Source of the DNA: Crossiella equi
Lineage (GTDB): Bacteria; Actinomycetota; Actinomycetes; Mycobacteriales; Pseudonocardiaceae
Direction of reading: 5' to 3'
Assembly: GCF_017876755.1 (NCBI RefSeq)
Contig: NZ_JAGIOO010000001.1
Coordinates: 2,170,001 to 2,234,000 of the forward strand
Length of the DNA: 64,000 nucleotides
Below are positions 55,501-64,000 of the stretch, piece after piece. Position 1 is the first letter of the stretch. Each line of letters begins with the position of its first letter. A program made the translations under genes and the position numbers. Below the pieces are notes generated by a model. That model had not been told where the DNA came from and made no database searches. It saw only the letters and a list, made by a program, of their open reading frames with translations.

Positions 55501-58500
55501 CGCGCTCCCGAGGCTGCCCGTTGCCGTAGTAGCGGGTCTCCGTGGTGCTGGGCATCGGACCGACCTTCGGCAGCGTCTGGCTGAGCAGCCGCCCGTACGG
55601 GTCGAAGCTGCTCGCGGTGACGTTGTTCGCCGGGTCGGTCACCACCGCGGGGTTGCCCGCGGCATCGTACTGGGTACGCGTGGTCGCGAGGACCGGCTGA
55701 CCACCCTGCGGGATGTAGGTGGGCAGTGTGTTCGCGGTGCGGCGTCCCATGGTGTCGAACTCCGAGACGGTCACCCCGCCCCGGGTGTCCCGCACCTCGG
55801 TCAGGTCGCCGAAGGCGTTGTAGCCATTGGTGGTCTCGGGGGTGACGTCCTTGCGGAGCTGCCCGTTCTCCCACACGTCCACCGCCGGGTCGGTCTTGGT
55901 GCTCAAGCGTCCGACGGCGTCGTAGGTGCGGAAGGTGTACCAGGACCGCCGGTCCTGCTCCCGCACCACCAGGCCTCGTTCGTCCCGGTGGAAGACCCGG
56001 GACACCGTCGCCCCTTCACGGTTGGTCTCGGCGTCCTCGCGTGCGAGCTGGTTGGCCGGGTCGTAGCTGAAGTTGACCACCTCAACCCGGTTCGGGTCGG
56101 TGGCGCCGGTGACCTCGGTGCGGACGATGTTGCCGTCGCCATCACGCTTGTGCCGGGCGGTGCGCTTGAGCTTGTCCGGGTCCAGCGTGGTGCTGGTCAG
56201 GTACGCGGCGGCGTCGTAGGTGAAGGTGCGCTTCACCCCGCCTGCGGTGATCTCCTCACTGAGGTTGCCCGCCGCGTCGTAGGAGCGCTGGGTGAGCAGC
56301 ACGTCGCGGCGGTTGCCGGTGCCGTCGTCAGCCTGCATCCGGGTGCTGGTCGCGAGGAGCCCGTCGTCGTAGTAGGTGTGCCGGGTCCGGCGCCCCATCG
56401 CGTCGGAGGTCTCGAACAGCCGCCCGGCCGGGTCGTAGGTGTTGGCCTCGTGGCGCAGCAAGCCCTCGGCTTCCGGCTCCTCCGGGTTGGCCCCCTTGCC
56501 GACGGCGTTGCGGATGAGCAGCCTGCCCTCGGAGTCAAAGCGCGAGATCCAGGTCAGCCCCCGGACGTCGGTCACGCTGACCTCCAGGCCCTCGGCCGCG
56601 TAGGAGCGCGTTTCGCTCGCCTTGTCCGGGAATGTGGTTTTCCTCAACCGGTTGTACTCGTCGAAGACGTACTCGGTCCTGCGTGGCGGGGTGCCGCCCG
56701 CCTCGACCGGCAGGGTGTCGGTCAGGACGGTCTCCACAACGTTGCCGTCGGCGTCGTAGCGGTGCGTGGTGACCTGTGCGTGGGTCTTGCCGCTGACCGG
56801 GTTGGCCACCGGGGGCGCGGTGATGGTTTCCACCTGGGACATGGGCGTGTAGGTGTAGGTGGTCGCGCCGAAGGTCCCGCTGGTCAGGCCGCCGAGGGTC
56901 TCGGAGGTCTTCCGCCCGGCCCAGTCGTAGTCGTAGCGGGTGCGCAGGCCGACGGGCGAGACGACTTCGTACAGGTCGCCGTTGCGGCGGTAGCTGTAGC
57001 TGGTCTCCTGACCGCGGCGGCCGCTCTCCTTGAGCAGCAAGCCCGCGGGCACCTTGCCCTCGTCGGCGGCGGGCTCCTCACCGGTGGTGTAGCGGCGGGT
57101 CTCGGTGACCGGCGCGCCGACCCCGTGTGGCGCGGGCCGGGTGGTGACCGTCAGGCGCCCGGCCGGGTCGTACTCGTAACTGGTCCGGTACCGGGTGTCC
57201 TTGTCGTCGGCGGAGCGGGCGTCCGAGCTGGAGCGCAGCTTGTCCGTGCGCGGGTCCAGCGGGTTGCCGGGAACCGGCGGGTAGTAGCTGAAGTAGCTGG
57301 TGTTGCAGGACTTCTCCGCCCGGCAGGTGGTGCGGGAGAGCACGTTGCCCCTGGCGTCGGTGGTCGTGGTGGTGCGGTGGCCGTTCTCGTCGATCACCGC
57401 GGCGGGAAAGCCCTCCTTGTTGTACTCGTGCTTGCGGCTGTAGCCGTTGTGTTCCCGCTTCTTCAGTCGACCGCCATTGTCAGCGTCGTAGATGTAGGTG
57501 CGGTCGCCGTAACTGACGGGCGCGCGCAGTACCACGCTCCGCTCAGCGTCGTTGTTCTTCGGGGTGTCGAGGTGCCAGGTGCGGCCGACGTTGTCTCGCA
57601 GGCTGGCCACCCGTTCGCGCGGGTTGTCGTAGGTCAGCTTGGCGAACACGCGCTTGTTCTCGGGCAGCTCGATGCCGGTGAGCTGCTGGGTCTCCGTGGC
57701 CACCTCGAGGTGCTGCCGGACCGCCAGGTCGCCGAGAGCCCTGGTGTAGACGGCGACTTCGTCGATCTGGCCGGAGAAGTAGAAGTCTCCGCCGTTGGTC
57801 GCGGGCCAGCCCTGGCCCCGGCCGGAGCCAATGGTGAGGTGGCGCTGGTTGCGGTGGTCCACCAGGCCCTTGATCTCCTCGCCCTGTACCTGACCGTCGA
57901 GGTAGAGCTTCTGCCGGTTGATCGAGGCGGACAGGACCACGTGGTGCCACCTGCCGTCGTTGACCTTGTCCCGGCTGATGGCCTGCCTCGGCCCCTCCGG
58001 GTCGCGCACGGCGAACCCGCCATACAGCAGGCCGTCGGTACCGACGTAGAGCAGCGGGGTCGAGGAGACCTTGTCGTTGCCACCGGGGAAGGGCTGGTCC
58101 GCGTAGCTGGCGAGGATGCCGTCCTGGGTGGTCTTGAACCACAGCTCGACCGAGGCGGACATGGTCTCGGTGGTCAGCTTCTCCGGCAGGGTCACGTAGC
58201 TGACATCGCCGGAGAAGGTGGCCGAGCCGTCCTGGCCGCCCCCGACGGCTCCGTCCGTGGTGAAAGACAGGGCGTGGTAGGCCGCCTGCTCCGCCCCGTC
58301 CCGGCGAGCCGCGACGTTGGGCAGCTGCCCGTTCTGTGGCTCGTACATGCGCCAGTAGCCCTTGGGCCGGTCGTCCATCACCGAGCTGCGGTACCGCGAG
58401 CTTGACTCGTAGCGGTAGACGGTGCACTTCTCGGTCTGCCCCGGGGCGCACGCCTTCACCAGGCGGTCGCCCTCGTAGCCGTAAGTCCAGTCCAGCGAGG

Positions 58501-61336
58501 GCTCGCCGAGCTTGCCCGGCGGGGTGCTGATCTTGGTGACGTGGCCGTTCTGCCACTCCAAGTGGATGGTGCGGCCGCTGACCTGGTTACGGATGGAGAA
58601 AATCTGGCCGTCCTGGTAGTTCAGCCGGACGGTGAGCCCAGCCGGGTCGGTGATCTCCTCCAGGCGGCCGGTCGCGCTGAACAGCCACTTGCCCGCACTC
58701 GCGTCCCGCAAGGTGTAGGTGCCCGCGCCGGAGTCGTGAACCAGGGTCGCGTTCTGCCCCATCGGCGGCGCGAAGGACCCGTCGGGGTTCTGGCCGAACC
58801 GTACCTGCCTGCCGTTCGGGTAGGTCAGCACGACGTTGCCGGTGCCGTCCCCGTCCTTGTCCAGCCGCATGTCCAGCCTGGACGACCAACCCGCGCCGAA
58901 CGCCGCCTTCCTGCGGGGATCCAGGCTGTTGTACGTACGCGTCACCGTGAGGTCCGGCCCAGCGGTGGGCACCGAGGCCTCGGTCGTGGAGGTGGTGTAG
59001 TTGCCGACCTGGGGGTCGACACCTGGTGCCTCGGCGGCATTGTCGGTGCCGGCCAGGTGCGAGGTGATCTGCGGTTGAGGCACCCTGGTCGTCAGCGCCA
59101 ATGGGCCGATCCAGTCCGCTGACGGATCCCAGGTGTCGTGGACCTTCACCCACCAGTAGTAGGTCTTGCTCCACTCCAGCCGGCCCGGCGACGGTGTCCA
59201 GGACTGTGTGCCGATCCAGTTCGACTCCTCGCAGCCCTGGGTGCGTTCGACGTTGGCGCACAGGAGGAAGTTGTACTTGAACCCCTTGCCCGGCCAGTTG
59301 TCGGAGTCGTTGGCCTCGGCGTACAGGGTCGGGGTCAGCGACTCCACCACTCCGCCGTTGCCCGGCTGCTGGTAGTTGGAGCCCGGCGGCACGTTCTTCA
59401 CGGTGAGGTCGAAGGTGGCGTACGGGACCTGGTACTCGACGAAGAAGTCCCGGTCGACGCCCAGGTCCCACATGGTCAGGTAGACCCGGTAGGTGTCGGG
59501 CTGGATCCGCGCGATCGGCACGTCGAACACGACCGTCCCGGACGGGCCGACATCGTGCGCGGGCTTGAACACCGGCGAGGTCTGCCGGAACTCGTCGCCC
59601 TTCTTGATCATGAAGCGAAAGCCGAAGTTTCCGTTCGGCGTCCACGTGGTGGTGCCGCGGTTGGTCGCCACCACGCGCAGCCTGCCCTCGTGCCCGTTGT
59701 CCGGGATGGTGACGTCGGTGACCTCGAACTTGGCTCCCTGGGGCGCGTACCTGATGTCGAGGTAGGGGCGGTTGCTCGCCTGTGGGCCGTTGTAGGAGTG
59801 GAAGCGTTTGAACGCCGCACTGTCCCGCTCGTTGGCCGCGCGCAGGCTCACGCCGTGGAAACGCTCAGGCCGGTGGGCCCAGTCGGTCACGGTCTCGGGG
59901 TCGAGCGGGAACACCGCCCAGCTGGGCGCTCCGCCCGGACAGCCGTGTGCGAAGGACTGGGTCGTCAGCGCACGCCCCACCGCGGGGCCCGGCCACTTCA
60001 GATCCGCGCCTCGCCAGGGCTGATCGACCTCGAAGAGGGTGACCGGGCGCGGTGAACAGCTCTGCGACCAGGTGTTGTCCACCACGACGCTGGCACCGAG
60101 GATGAAGTGGTTGCGCAGCCGCGCACCGAGCTGACCGAAGTGCAGGTAGGACCGGGAGATGGTCCGGCCGCCGTTGGGCGAGCCGACCTTCAGCGACGCG
60201 GTCTCACTGCGATCCCCGTCGGACTGGACGTAACCGTCGTCCTCCTCGGTTGTCAGCTTGGTCTCGAACGTCGGGTCCACGGTGACCGGGAACTGTCGCT
60301 CGGGCGCACGCAGCCAGTTCCGGTCCAGCTCCATGGTGAAGGCCCACAGGCCAGAACCCCGCTCCTGCAGCTGATACCGGACGCCGGTTGACCGGGCTCC
60401 TTCCCCGGTAGCTGGGTCGACGCGGGAGTCGACCATGAATCCCGGTGGAATGACCGCACGCCGCTGCCCGGACGTGTCGAGCAGCGCCACACTGCCGTCC
60501 TGGGCGCGAAGCTCCGGACGGAGCCCCCTGAGGCGCAGGAGGAACTCGTAGGAGGAGGACGCCTCCGGCGAGTGCAGCACCAGCTCTTCCTTGAGCCCGT
60601 TCGCCGTCGCGGTCAGCCTCAGGTCAACGGCATCGCGGACCGCCGGGTAGGTGACCGCGGCGCCATCGCGCTGTCCGCGCACCGCGGTCGCGCCGGAGAG
60701 CTGGAACGACGCGGTGTGCTCGCCGTCGAGCTCAAAACGGGCCAGCTCCGGTGAGGCACTGTCCACAGCCATGCTTGTCCGGCCTGGCGCGGTCTCCGGC
60801 TTCAGCCGATCGGCGCCGTCCGGCACCAGCCTGAGGTCGATCCCCTTGAGCGCCCCATCGCCCTGGCGAACGTGGGTCGGTCCGTTGTGGATCCGCAGGG
60901 TCCGGCTGCCGTCGGAGTTCTGGAAGGTCTGCGTAGTCTCCGTCCGGTCGGAGACGAGTTCCGTGGCCCGGCTGTCGAGCGTCGGCACCGGCGCGGCGGT
61001 GGCGACCGGCGGGTTGTGCAACGTGCCCAGTGCCCGGTCCGGACGGCGGATCTCCGGCGGTGTGTCCGGCTTGTCCGGCACCGCGTTCCCTGGGCGGACA
61101 AAGCCCCTGTCAGGCAACGCGATCCGCGCGCGGGCGACCTGCGCCGAGTCAGCTCTGGCCGGATCGCCCGTGCCGCGCGCCTGCCGGGGTGCACTCGTCT
61201 CCGCGCCAGAGGGCCACCATGGGGCGTCCGCCACCGGACCGGGAAAGCTGCTGGAGGCGCCCATCTGGGCGATCAGCGACAACGACAGCAGAAATGCCAC
61301 GGGCACGACAAAAAACCGCACGCGGACAGAGCGCAC
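52487..61336 (-). CDS. RHS-repeat polymorphic toxin with DNA/RNA nuclease C-terminus
   Basis: The product is 2949 residues from GTG 61336 (AGGGGGGAAG upstream; GTG 61354 is possible). A signal segment lies at about 5-30. A beta-rich N-terminal half holds a LamG-like lectin domain near 1010-1205 (WHHVVLSASINRQKLYLDG). Dozens of YD repeats (YDAAGNL type) follow, and the RHS core ends at TYANANPLTHNDPSGHW near 2615. The tip begins with hydrophobic, poly-Ala and poly-Gly stretches and ends in a nuclease with HRGHLIAHAFYGTKNRNN (His-Me, NS-type). It is a secreted toxin against other cells. Confidence 0.93.
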   Translation of the reverse strand: MRSVRVRFFVVPVAFLLSLSLIAQMGASSSFPGPVADAPWWPSGAETSAPRQARGTGDPARADSAQVARARIALPDRGFVRPGNAVPDKPDTPPEIRRPDRALGTLHNPPVATAAPVPTLDSRATELVSDRTETTQTFQNSDGSRTLRIHNGPTHVRQGDGALKGIDLRLVPDGADRLKPETAPGRTSMAVDSASPELARFELDGEHTASFQLSGATAVRGQRDGAAVTYPAVRDAVDLRLTATANGLKEELVLHSPEASSSYEFLLRLRGLRPELRAQDGSVALLDTSGQRRAVIPPGFMVDSRVDPATGEGARSTGVRYQLQERGSGLWAFTMELDRNWLRAPERQFPVTVDPTFETKLTTEEDDGYVQSDGDRSETASLKVGSPNGGRTISRSYLHFGQLGARLRNHFILGASVVVDNTWSQSCSPRPVTLFEVDQPWRGADLKWPGPAVGRALTTQSFAHGCPGGAPSWAVFPLDPETVTDWAHRPERFHGVSLRAANERDSAAFKRFHSYNGPQASNRPYLDIRYAPQGAKFEVTDVTIPDNGHEGRLRVVATNRGTTTWTPNGNFGFRFMIKKGDEFRQTSPVFKPAHDVGPSGTVVFDVPIARIQPDTYRVYLTMWDLGVDRDFFVEYQVPYATFDLTVKNVPPGSNYQQPGNGGVVESLTPTLYAEANDSDNWPGKGFKYNFLLCANVERTQGCEESNWIGTQSWTPSPGRLEWSKTYYWWVKVHDTWDPSADWIGPLALTTRVPQPQITSHLAGTDNAAEAPGVDPQVGNYTTSTTEASVPTAGPDLTVTRTYNSLDPRRKAAFGAGWSSRLDMRLDKDGDGTGNVVLTYPNGRQVRFGQNPDGSFAPPMGQNATLVHDSGAGTYTLRDASAGKWLFSATGRLEEITDPAGLTVRLNYQDGQIFSIRNQVSGRTIHLEWQNGHVTKISTPPGKLGEPSLDWTYGYEGDRLVKACAPGQTEKCTVYRYESSSRYRSSVMDDRPKGYWRMYEPQNGQLPNVAARRDGAEQAAYHALSFTTDGAVGGGQDGSATFSGDVSYVTLPEKLTTETMSASVELWFKTTQDGILASYADQPFPGGNDKVSSTPLLYVGTDGLLYGGFAVRDPEGPRQAISRDKVNDGRWHHVVLSASINRQKLYLDGQVQGEEIKGLVDHRNQRHLTIGSGRGQGWPATNGGDFYFSGQIDEVAVYTRALGDLAVRQHLEVATETQQLTGIELPENKRVFAKLTYDNPRERVASLRDNVGRTWHLDTPKNNDAERSVVLRAPVSYGDRTYIYDADNGGRLKKREHNGYSRKHEYNKEGFPAAVIDENGHRTTTTTDARGNVLSRTTCRAEKSCNTSYFSYYPPVPGNPLDPRTDKLRSSSDARSADDKDTRYRTSYEYDPAGRLTVTTRPAPHGVGAPVTETRRYTTGEEPAADEGKVPAGLLLKESGRRGQETSYSYRRNGDLYEVVSPVGLRTRYDYDWAGRKTSETLGGLTSGTFGATTYTYTPMSQVETITAPPVANPVSGKTHAQVTTHRYDADGNVVETVLTDTLPVEAGGTPPRRTEYVFDEYNRLRKTTFPDKASETRSYAAEGLEVSVTDVRGLTWISRFDSEGRLLIRNAVGKGANPEEPEAEGLLRHEANTYDPAGRLFETSDAMGRRTRHTYYDDGLLATSTRMQADDGTGNRRDVLLTQRSYDAAGNLSEEITAGGVKRTFTYDAAAYLTSTTLDPDKLKRTARHKRDGDGNIVRTEVTGATDPNRVEVVNFSYDPANQLAREDAETNREGATVSRVFHRDERGLVVREQDRRSWYTFRTYDAVGRLSTKTDPAVDVWENGQLRKDVTPETTNGYNAFGDLTEVRDTRGGVTVSEFDTMGRRTANTLPTYIPQGGQPVLATTRTQYDAAGNPAVVTDPANNVTASSFDPYGRLLSQTLPKVGPMPSTTETRYYGNGQPRERVDPTGAVTQYTYDDFDRLRSTTAVERHPGPLAYFTTRNSYDDAGNLVTVTRPEGQQSTFTHNAAGEILTRTDPTKRTWRYSHDDAGRQLTETDPKGLTTRTTYDHIGRAYRTAHLVGDSELRAWTTKYDPRGNVIEKITPEGRRTTYGFDALDRMISQTEYVEQSKTVNTSFGYDAAGNRTRLVDGNGNVTSYTFNPWGLAESVVEPATSTARELPDRTWMTSYNAIGKPSKLTAPGGVVRERAYDPQGQLTTETGSGAEVATTIREFGYDPAGRTVRITGVTGETTFRYDDRDNLLETQGAAGSATYRYHGNGTVAERTDAAGKASFTYDGADRLATVADPLTGRTIEYAYDEAGRQVYKADQLVSPSLTQRMYYDDLGRLKADNVESAPSSGGPVEVRMGVEYTYDKDDQVKTKTTNQRNEITVNSYTYDGAARLKSWTTGDTTTSYEWDGAGNRTKAGADTFTYDERNRLLSGAGATHTYTARGTKASTTENGRTKNYGFDAFDRMVTSGTAKYGYDSLDRVADRDGVKFQYQGTTNEAVSDGTRLITRLPDGTALSDRGSTATANSARLLYADRRGDVTGRYLNVAMTGFRTMDPFGKTLSSTGDVSPLGYQGDWTDRDSGEVNMTARWYSPTGGNFLSRDDWTLEPTPAVAANRYTYANANPLTHNDPSGHWAFLIPLLPAIPAIMEGVAAGVAAMAALAAGIAVIDRVLEPTSTRDVAGTATAAAAAAAAAAAAGGGCLVRCGGGGGGGGGGGKGGGKGGGGIKVPNPDPDWLKNAKRALKVLSAGETISDSLSEIFEDYRNMNIMDLAEVWEADSSKITQEVPDGHWEKKMDPSDPNWEWDEADCLSGKAGHRVVYGPMMNGRATGGFACITQTRGAPRKPPGTPNDFVVGGGFHRGHLIAHAFYGTKNRNNIVTMVNRVNNPIMLHEVETPIVTRMKSGRSKAVFYSVVPEYGDYAGPGPSKVHIRAMGDNGSYYCHMVISNVQSDPKVEKKIGCS

Positions 61337-61675
61337 GCGTTCTTCCCCCCTCACAGTGCCACCTCGGTGGCAACGAACCATGCGGGAGGCACCCTTGCAC
61401 AGGAGAAAGATCAACACTAGATACGTGAGTTGATCCACACGAAATGCGGTCACCGGTAACGTCCGCTCCGAGGTCATTCAGTTCAGGAGCAGCGCGAGCT
61501 GTAACGTAGCGGGACCCGATGGCGATAAACGTCAAATTTTCCACACAAGGCAGCGTTGATCGAAGTTGCGACTTGGCACGAATGCGTTTTGTCCCTGTAC
61601 GTGCCGAGAAATACGTCCGGGCAGGTCAGCAGGCATCAGCGTATGACCGGTCACCATCCGGCATGATCGCGGCTC

Positions 61676-62040
61676 GTGCTGGTCCGCTTCACCTACCTCG
61701 CCGTCGCCCACGCCTTCGCCGCGCTGCGGCTATTGCGCATGACTGACCACGAGAAGGACATCGAGATCCTTGCGTTACGACATCAACTCACGATCTTGCA
61801 GAGACAACTCGGCAATCAGCGACCACGACTGCGGCCTGAGGACAGGGCTTTGCTCGCGGCCCTGCTCATGCCACTGGCCCGCGCGACATTGCGCCGGCTC
61901 CGGCTGCTGGTCAGCCCGGACACGGTGCTGCGGCGGCATCGCGACTGGTGAGGAGCTGCCATGCCCGCACGAGCATGAACCGAGGGCCCGGGCGCCCACG
62001 CACGGTCGCCTCGATCCACCGTCTCGTCCTGCGCCTGGCA
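61676..62040 (+). pseudogene. Insertion-sequence transposase remnant
   Basis: The first 91 residues (MLVRFTYLAVAHAFAALRLL, then EILALRHQLTILQRQLG) are the N-terminal part of a common actinomycete integrase-core transposase. The frame ends at 61951. The continuation appears in another frame (RGPGRPRTVASIHRLVLRLA, ending near 62040), so there is a frameshift at about 61946-61950. The catalytic DDE core is missing. The remnant runs directly into the pPIWI-type gene fragment. Confidence 0.72.
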
Positions 62041-63548
62041 ACCGACGCACAGGCAGTCGGCAGCACGCCGCTGGATCCCGCTGATGGGGAACCGGTGGCC
62101 CTGTACGGTGAGGCGATCAGCGCGGTCCTCCACCGTGTCCCCGGCTTCCTCGCCCACGGCCCCGATTCCGGCAGCAGTGAGGCGATCGCACACATCGCAC
62201 TCGACTGCGGCCCCGACACTCTGGTGGGTGTCTGGGCCGAGACCGAGTTCACCCGACGCGGCGACGAGGAGGACTACGAAGACGAGGACGAGGCCGGGAT
62301 CGAGGACGCCGTCACCGAACAGACAGCCAGTATCCGGGAGGACGAGGACGCCAAGTTCCGCGGCCGCCGCACCCTGGCTCGCCTCGGTATCGACTCCCAG
62401 TACATGACCCCGCGCAAGCCACGCAAACCCCGCAAGGGGCAGAAGGCCCGCGACTACCCCGTGATCCACTCGCTGCTGGACCTGCACCGGAGCCTGGGCA
62501 TCATCGACCGGCGCATCACCAACGTCATCGTCGACCGGCTCGGCCCCCACGCCCCCACCGACCTGGCCCACTGCGCCGTCCACATCCGGCGCCAGAGCAA
62601 GCGAGGCAAAGACCGCACCGCCAAGATCTGCATCACCGCCACCGTGCTCAAACCACCCGCCCACCCCGGTCAGGCATGGACGCTGCACGGCTGGAGCTAC
62701 ACCGATCCGACCTGGCGTCCCTATCACCAAGCCCAGGCCGCCTTCCACGCCAAGGACTACCCGACCGGCAAGATGACCGAACTCCAGGACGACAACGCCG
62801 GGTACAAGAAGGTCACCACCCGTATCGATGACGCCTTGGCCGCACTCGTCCGCTACCTCGACGGCATGCCCTACACCCTCACCGTCGACGCCTTCGGCTC
62901 CCGTCGACTGTGGAGCGGGCTCAACAACAACAAGCAAGGTGAACCCGAGCGCCCCGGCACCACTTGGCTGCCCGGTTCGACCATCCACGCCTACGACCGT
63001 CCCCGCGCCACCATCCGCGCCAACAACAACGCCGATGAGATGTTCCGTGCGTTGGGCGTCACCCTCCTTGAGGAGGACGACACGAAGGCACGAGACGGCA
63101 ACAAGACGACCAACAGTCTGTACCGCATCGAATCCGACTTCGGGCCGGACTCCTTCGCCCTGATCACCGTTCCCCACCAGTACGACGGGCAAGGAGCGGG
63201 CAGGCTGGGCAGCGACAAGACGCGGTGGTCGGCTGATCACGGGTCCGACGTCGAGGGCGAACTGCGGCGCAACGAGATGAAGGACAACTGGTACTCCATG
63301 ACGACGCTGGGCATATTCCCGTGGCCGTCAAAGATGGGATCGCTCCCGCCACGCTCGCGGTCATGACCGCTAGGCTTTGCCACCAAGCCCTGGCCTGGGC
63401 CGGGTGCACCACCTACCCCGCTCACCTGCACGCGGCCGCGAAGATGGACCTCGATCACCCTCAGTATCGCCGTACCGCGCTGCCCGCCGACTCCGCTGTT
63501 CCCGGCTCGCCCAACGACGACTCGCTCGGCTCCGACGAGCTGCCGTGA
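62041..63548 (+). pseudogene. Truncated, frameshifted pPIWI_RE-type defence gene
   Basis: About 500 residues of the C-terminal half remain. The frame contains LTVDAFGSRRLWSGLNN and later RNEMKDNWYSMTTLGIFP. After a one-base loss near 63320 it continues in another frame with ATLAVMTARLCHQALAW and MDLDHPQYRRT. These fit the RNase H-like end of the prokaryotic PIWI_RE module (family knowledge). The N-terminal half is absent and replaced by the transposase remnant. The partner nuclease and helicase genes of such systems are not visible. Confidence 0.62.
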
Positions 63549-63552
63549 GTGC

Positions 63553-63587
63553 CATGTGGGTGACAGGATGCTCCTGTCACCCACATG
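63553..63587. terminator. Perfect 16-base hairpin after the pPIWI fragment
   Basis: CATGTGGGTGACAGGA (63553-63568) and TCCTGTCACCCACATG (63572-63587) pair completely around TGC, five bases after the stop. It is probably the original terminator of the defence gene. Confidence 0.8.
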
Positions 63588-64000
63588 AACGCAGCGACTG
63601 GCCCTGACAGTTACCGGTCCGTCCCATGTGGATGCCGGATAGCGGCACTGGGCCTCAGCCGAAAGATGCCCGTTGTCAGCACCTGCCAGGCCGCCACACG
63701 GTGAGCGGTAGAAGCAGCATCCGACCTGCCATGAGATCCGGCAGGCGCCGCACGTGGCCAGTCCGGAGACAGCTCAGTAGTGGCACGTCAGCTATGCCAC
63801 ACCGATTGGTTCCTCGATGGTCACCATCCCCGCTTACGATGGCCGCTGGAGTCACCACTGCTGATGATCGGGAGACAGGGGCCTGCCCCAAGCCAAGGTC
63901 GCTGCGGGCGACTTGACCACAGCCAGCGCCAGGTAACCCCGGTCATGATCGAAGCTGGCTGAGGTATGGCGGCAGTTCCGCCAGTGCCTCAGCCCTGCTG
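63588..64000. other. Gene-free end of the window with a second hairpin
   Basis: I see no supportable gene. The short frames have no family match or ribosome site. A hairpin at 63957-63994 (GGCTGAGG arm with CCTCAGCC, extended by GGCGG with CCGCC) may be a terminator for a gene beyond the window. Confidence 0.4.

Noticed and set aside
54059-58405. A 1448-codon plus-strand frame opposite the RHS gene
   Set aside because: It mirrors the repeated YD units, giving long stop-free antisense. There is no ribosome site or domain.

Overview
This is a GC-rich (roughly 70 percent), densely coded window from a filamentous actinomycete. SARP and LuxR regulators, an XRE/DUF397 pair, an ECF sigma factor with a fused SnoaL-like domain, GTG starts, ATGA/GTGA stop-start overlaps and a PKS/NRPS locus all fit. 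A Pseudonocardiales-type host is my inference, not a sequence-proven assignment.

Layout. 1-7.5 kb holds the end of a LuxR-type regulator, a translationally coupled four-gene operon on the minus strand (SARP-like regulator, P-loop-like protein, SPFH-like protein, membrane protein) and a DUF397/XRE pair. 7.6-22 kb holds ordinary metabolic genes (aldo/keto reductase, MFS exporter, sirtuin, acyl-CoA dehydrogenase, amidase lipoprotein), a YbaB/type-VII-secretion-like cassette, and a small oxidative regulon. In that regulon three genes carry the same promoter (TGTCRCA, 15 bases, CGGTC) next to an ECF41-type sigma factor gene. 22-23.5 kb holds a small membrane protein ending in an amyloid-signalling-like motif, a collapsed xanthine-dehydrogenase-type pseudogene and a short TetR regulator.

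24.2-44.5 kb is a plus-strand biosynthetic gene cluster that I do not match to a known product. It encodes a Baeyer-Villiger monooxygenase fused to an alpha/beta hydrolase; a free-standing A-T didomain coupled to an amine oxidase; a 3029-residue PKS-NRPS (KS, degenerate AT, DH, KR, ACP, C, A, T, terminal reductase); and a complete 2-oxoacid chain-extension set (short LeuA-like synthase, LeuC, LeuD, LeuB, IlvE-type aminotransferase). My reading is that the chain-extension set supplies an amino acid, the assembly line joins it to an aminoacyl/ketide unit, the reductase releases an aldehyde, and the BVMO-hydrolase tailors the product. A perfect hairpin at 44465-44494 closes the cluster.

45.5-64 kb looks like a genomic island. 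It begins at a 43-base 3' fragment of tRNA-Pro(GGG), followed on the chromosome side by the tRNA terminator. It carries a secreted subtilisin-like protease with ricin-type repeats, SMI1/KNR4 immunity-type proteins, a 2949-residue RHS polymorphic toxin with a DNA/RNA nuclease tip, and, at the far end, a truncated pPIWI_RE defence gene fused to an insertion-sequence fragment. The far boundary lies outside the window.
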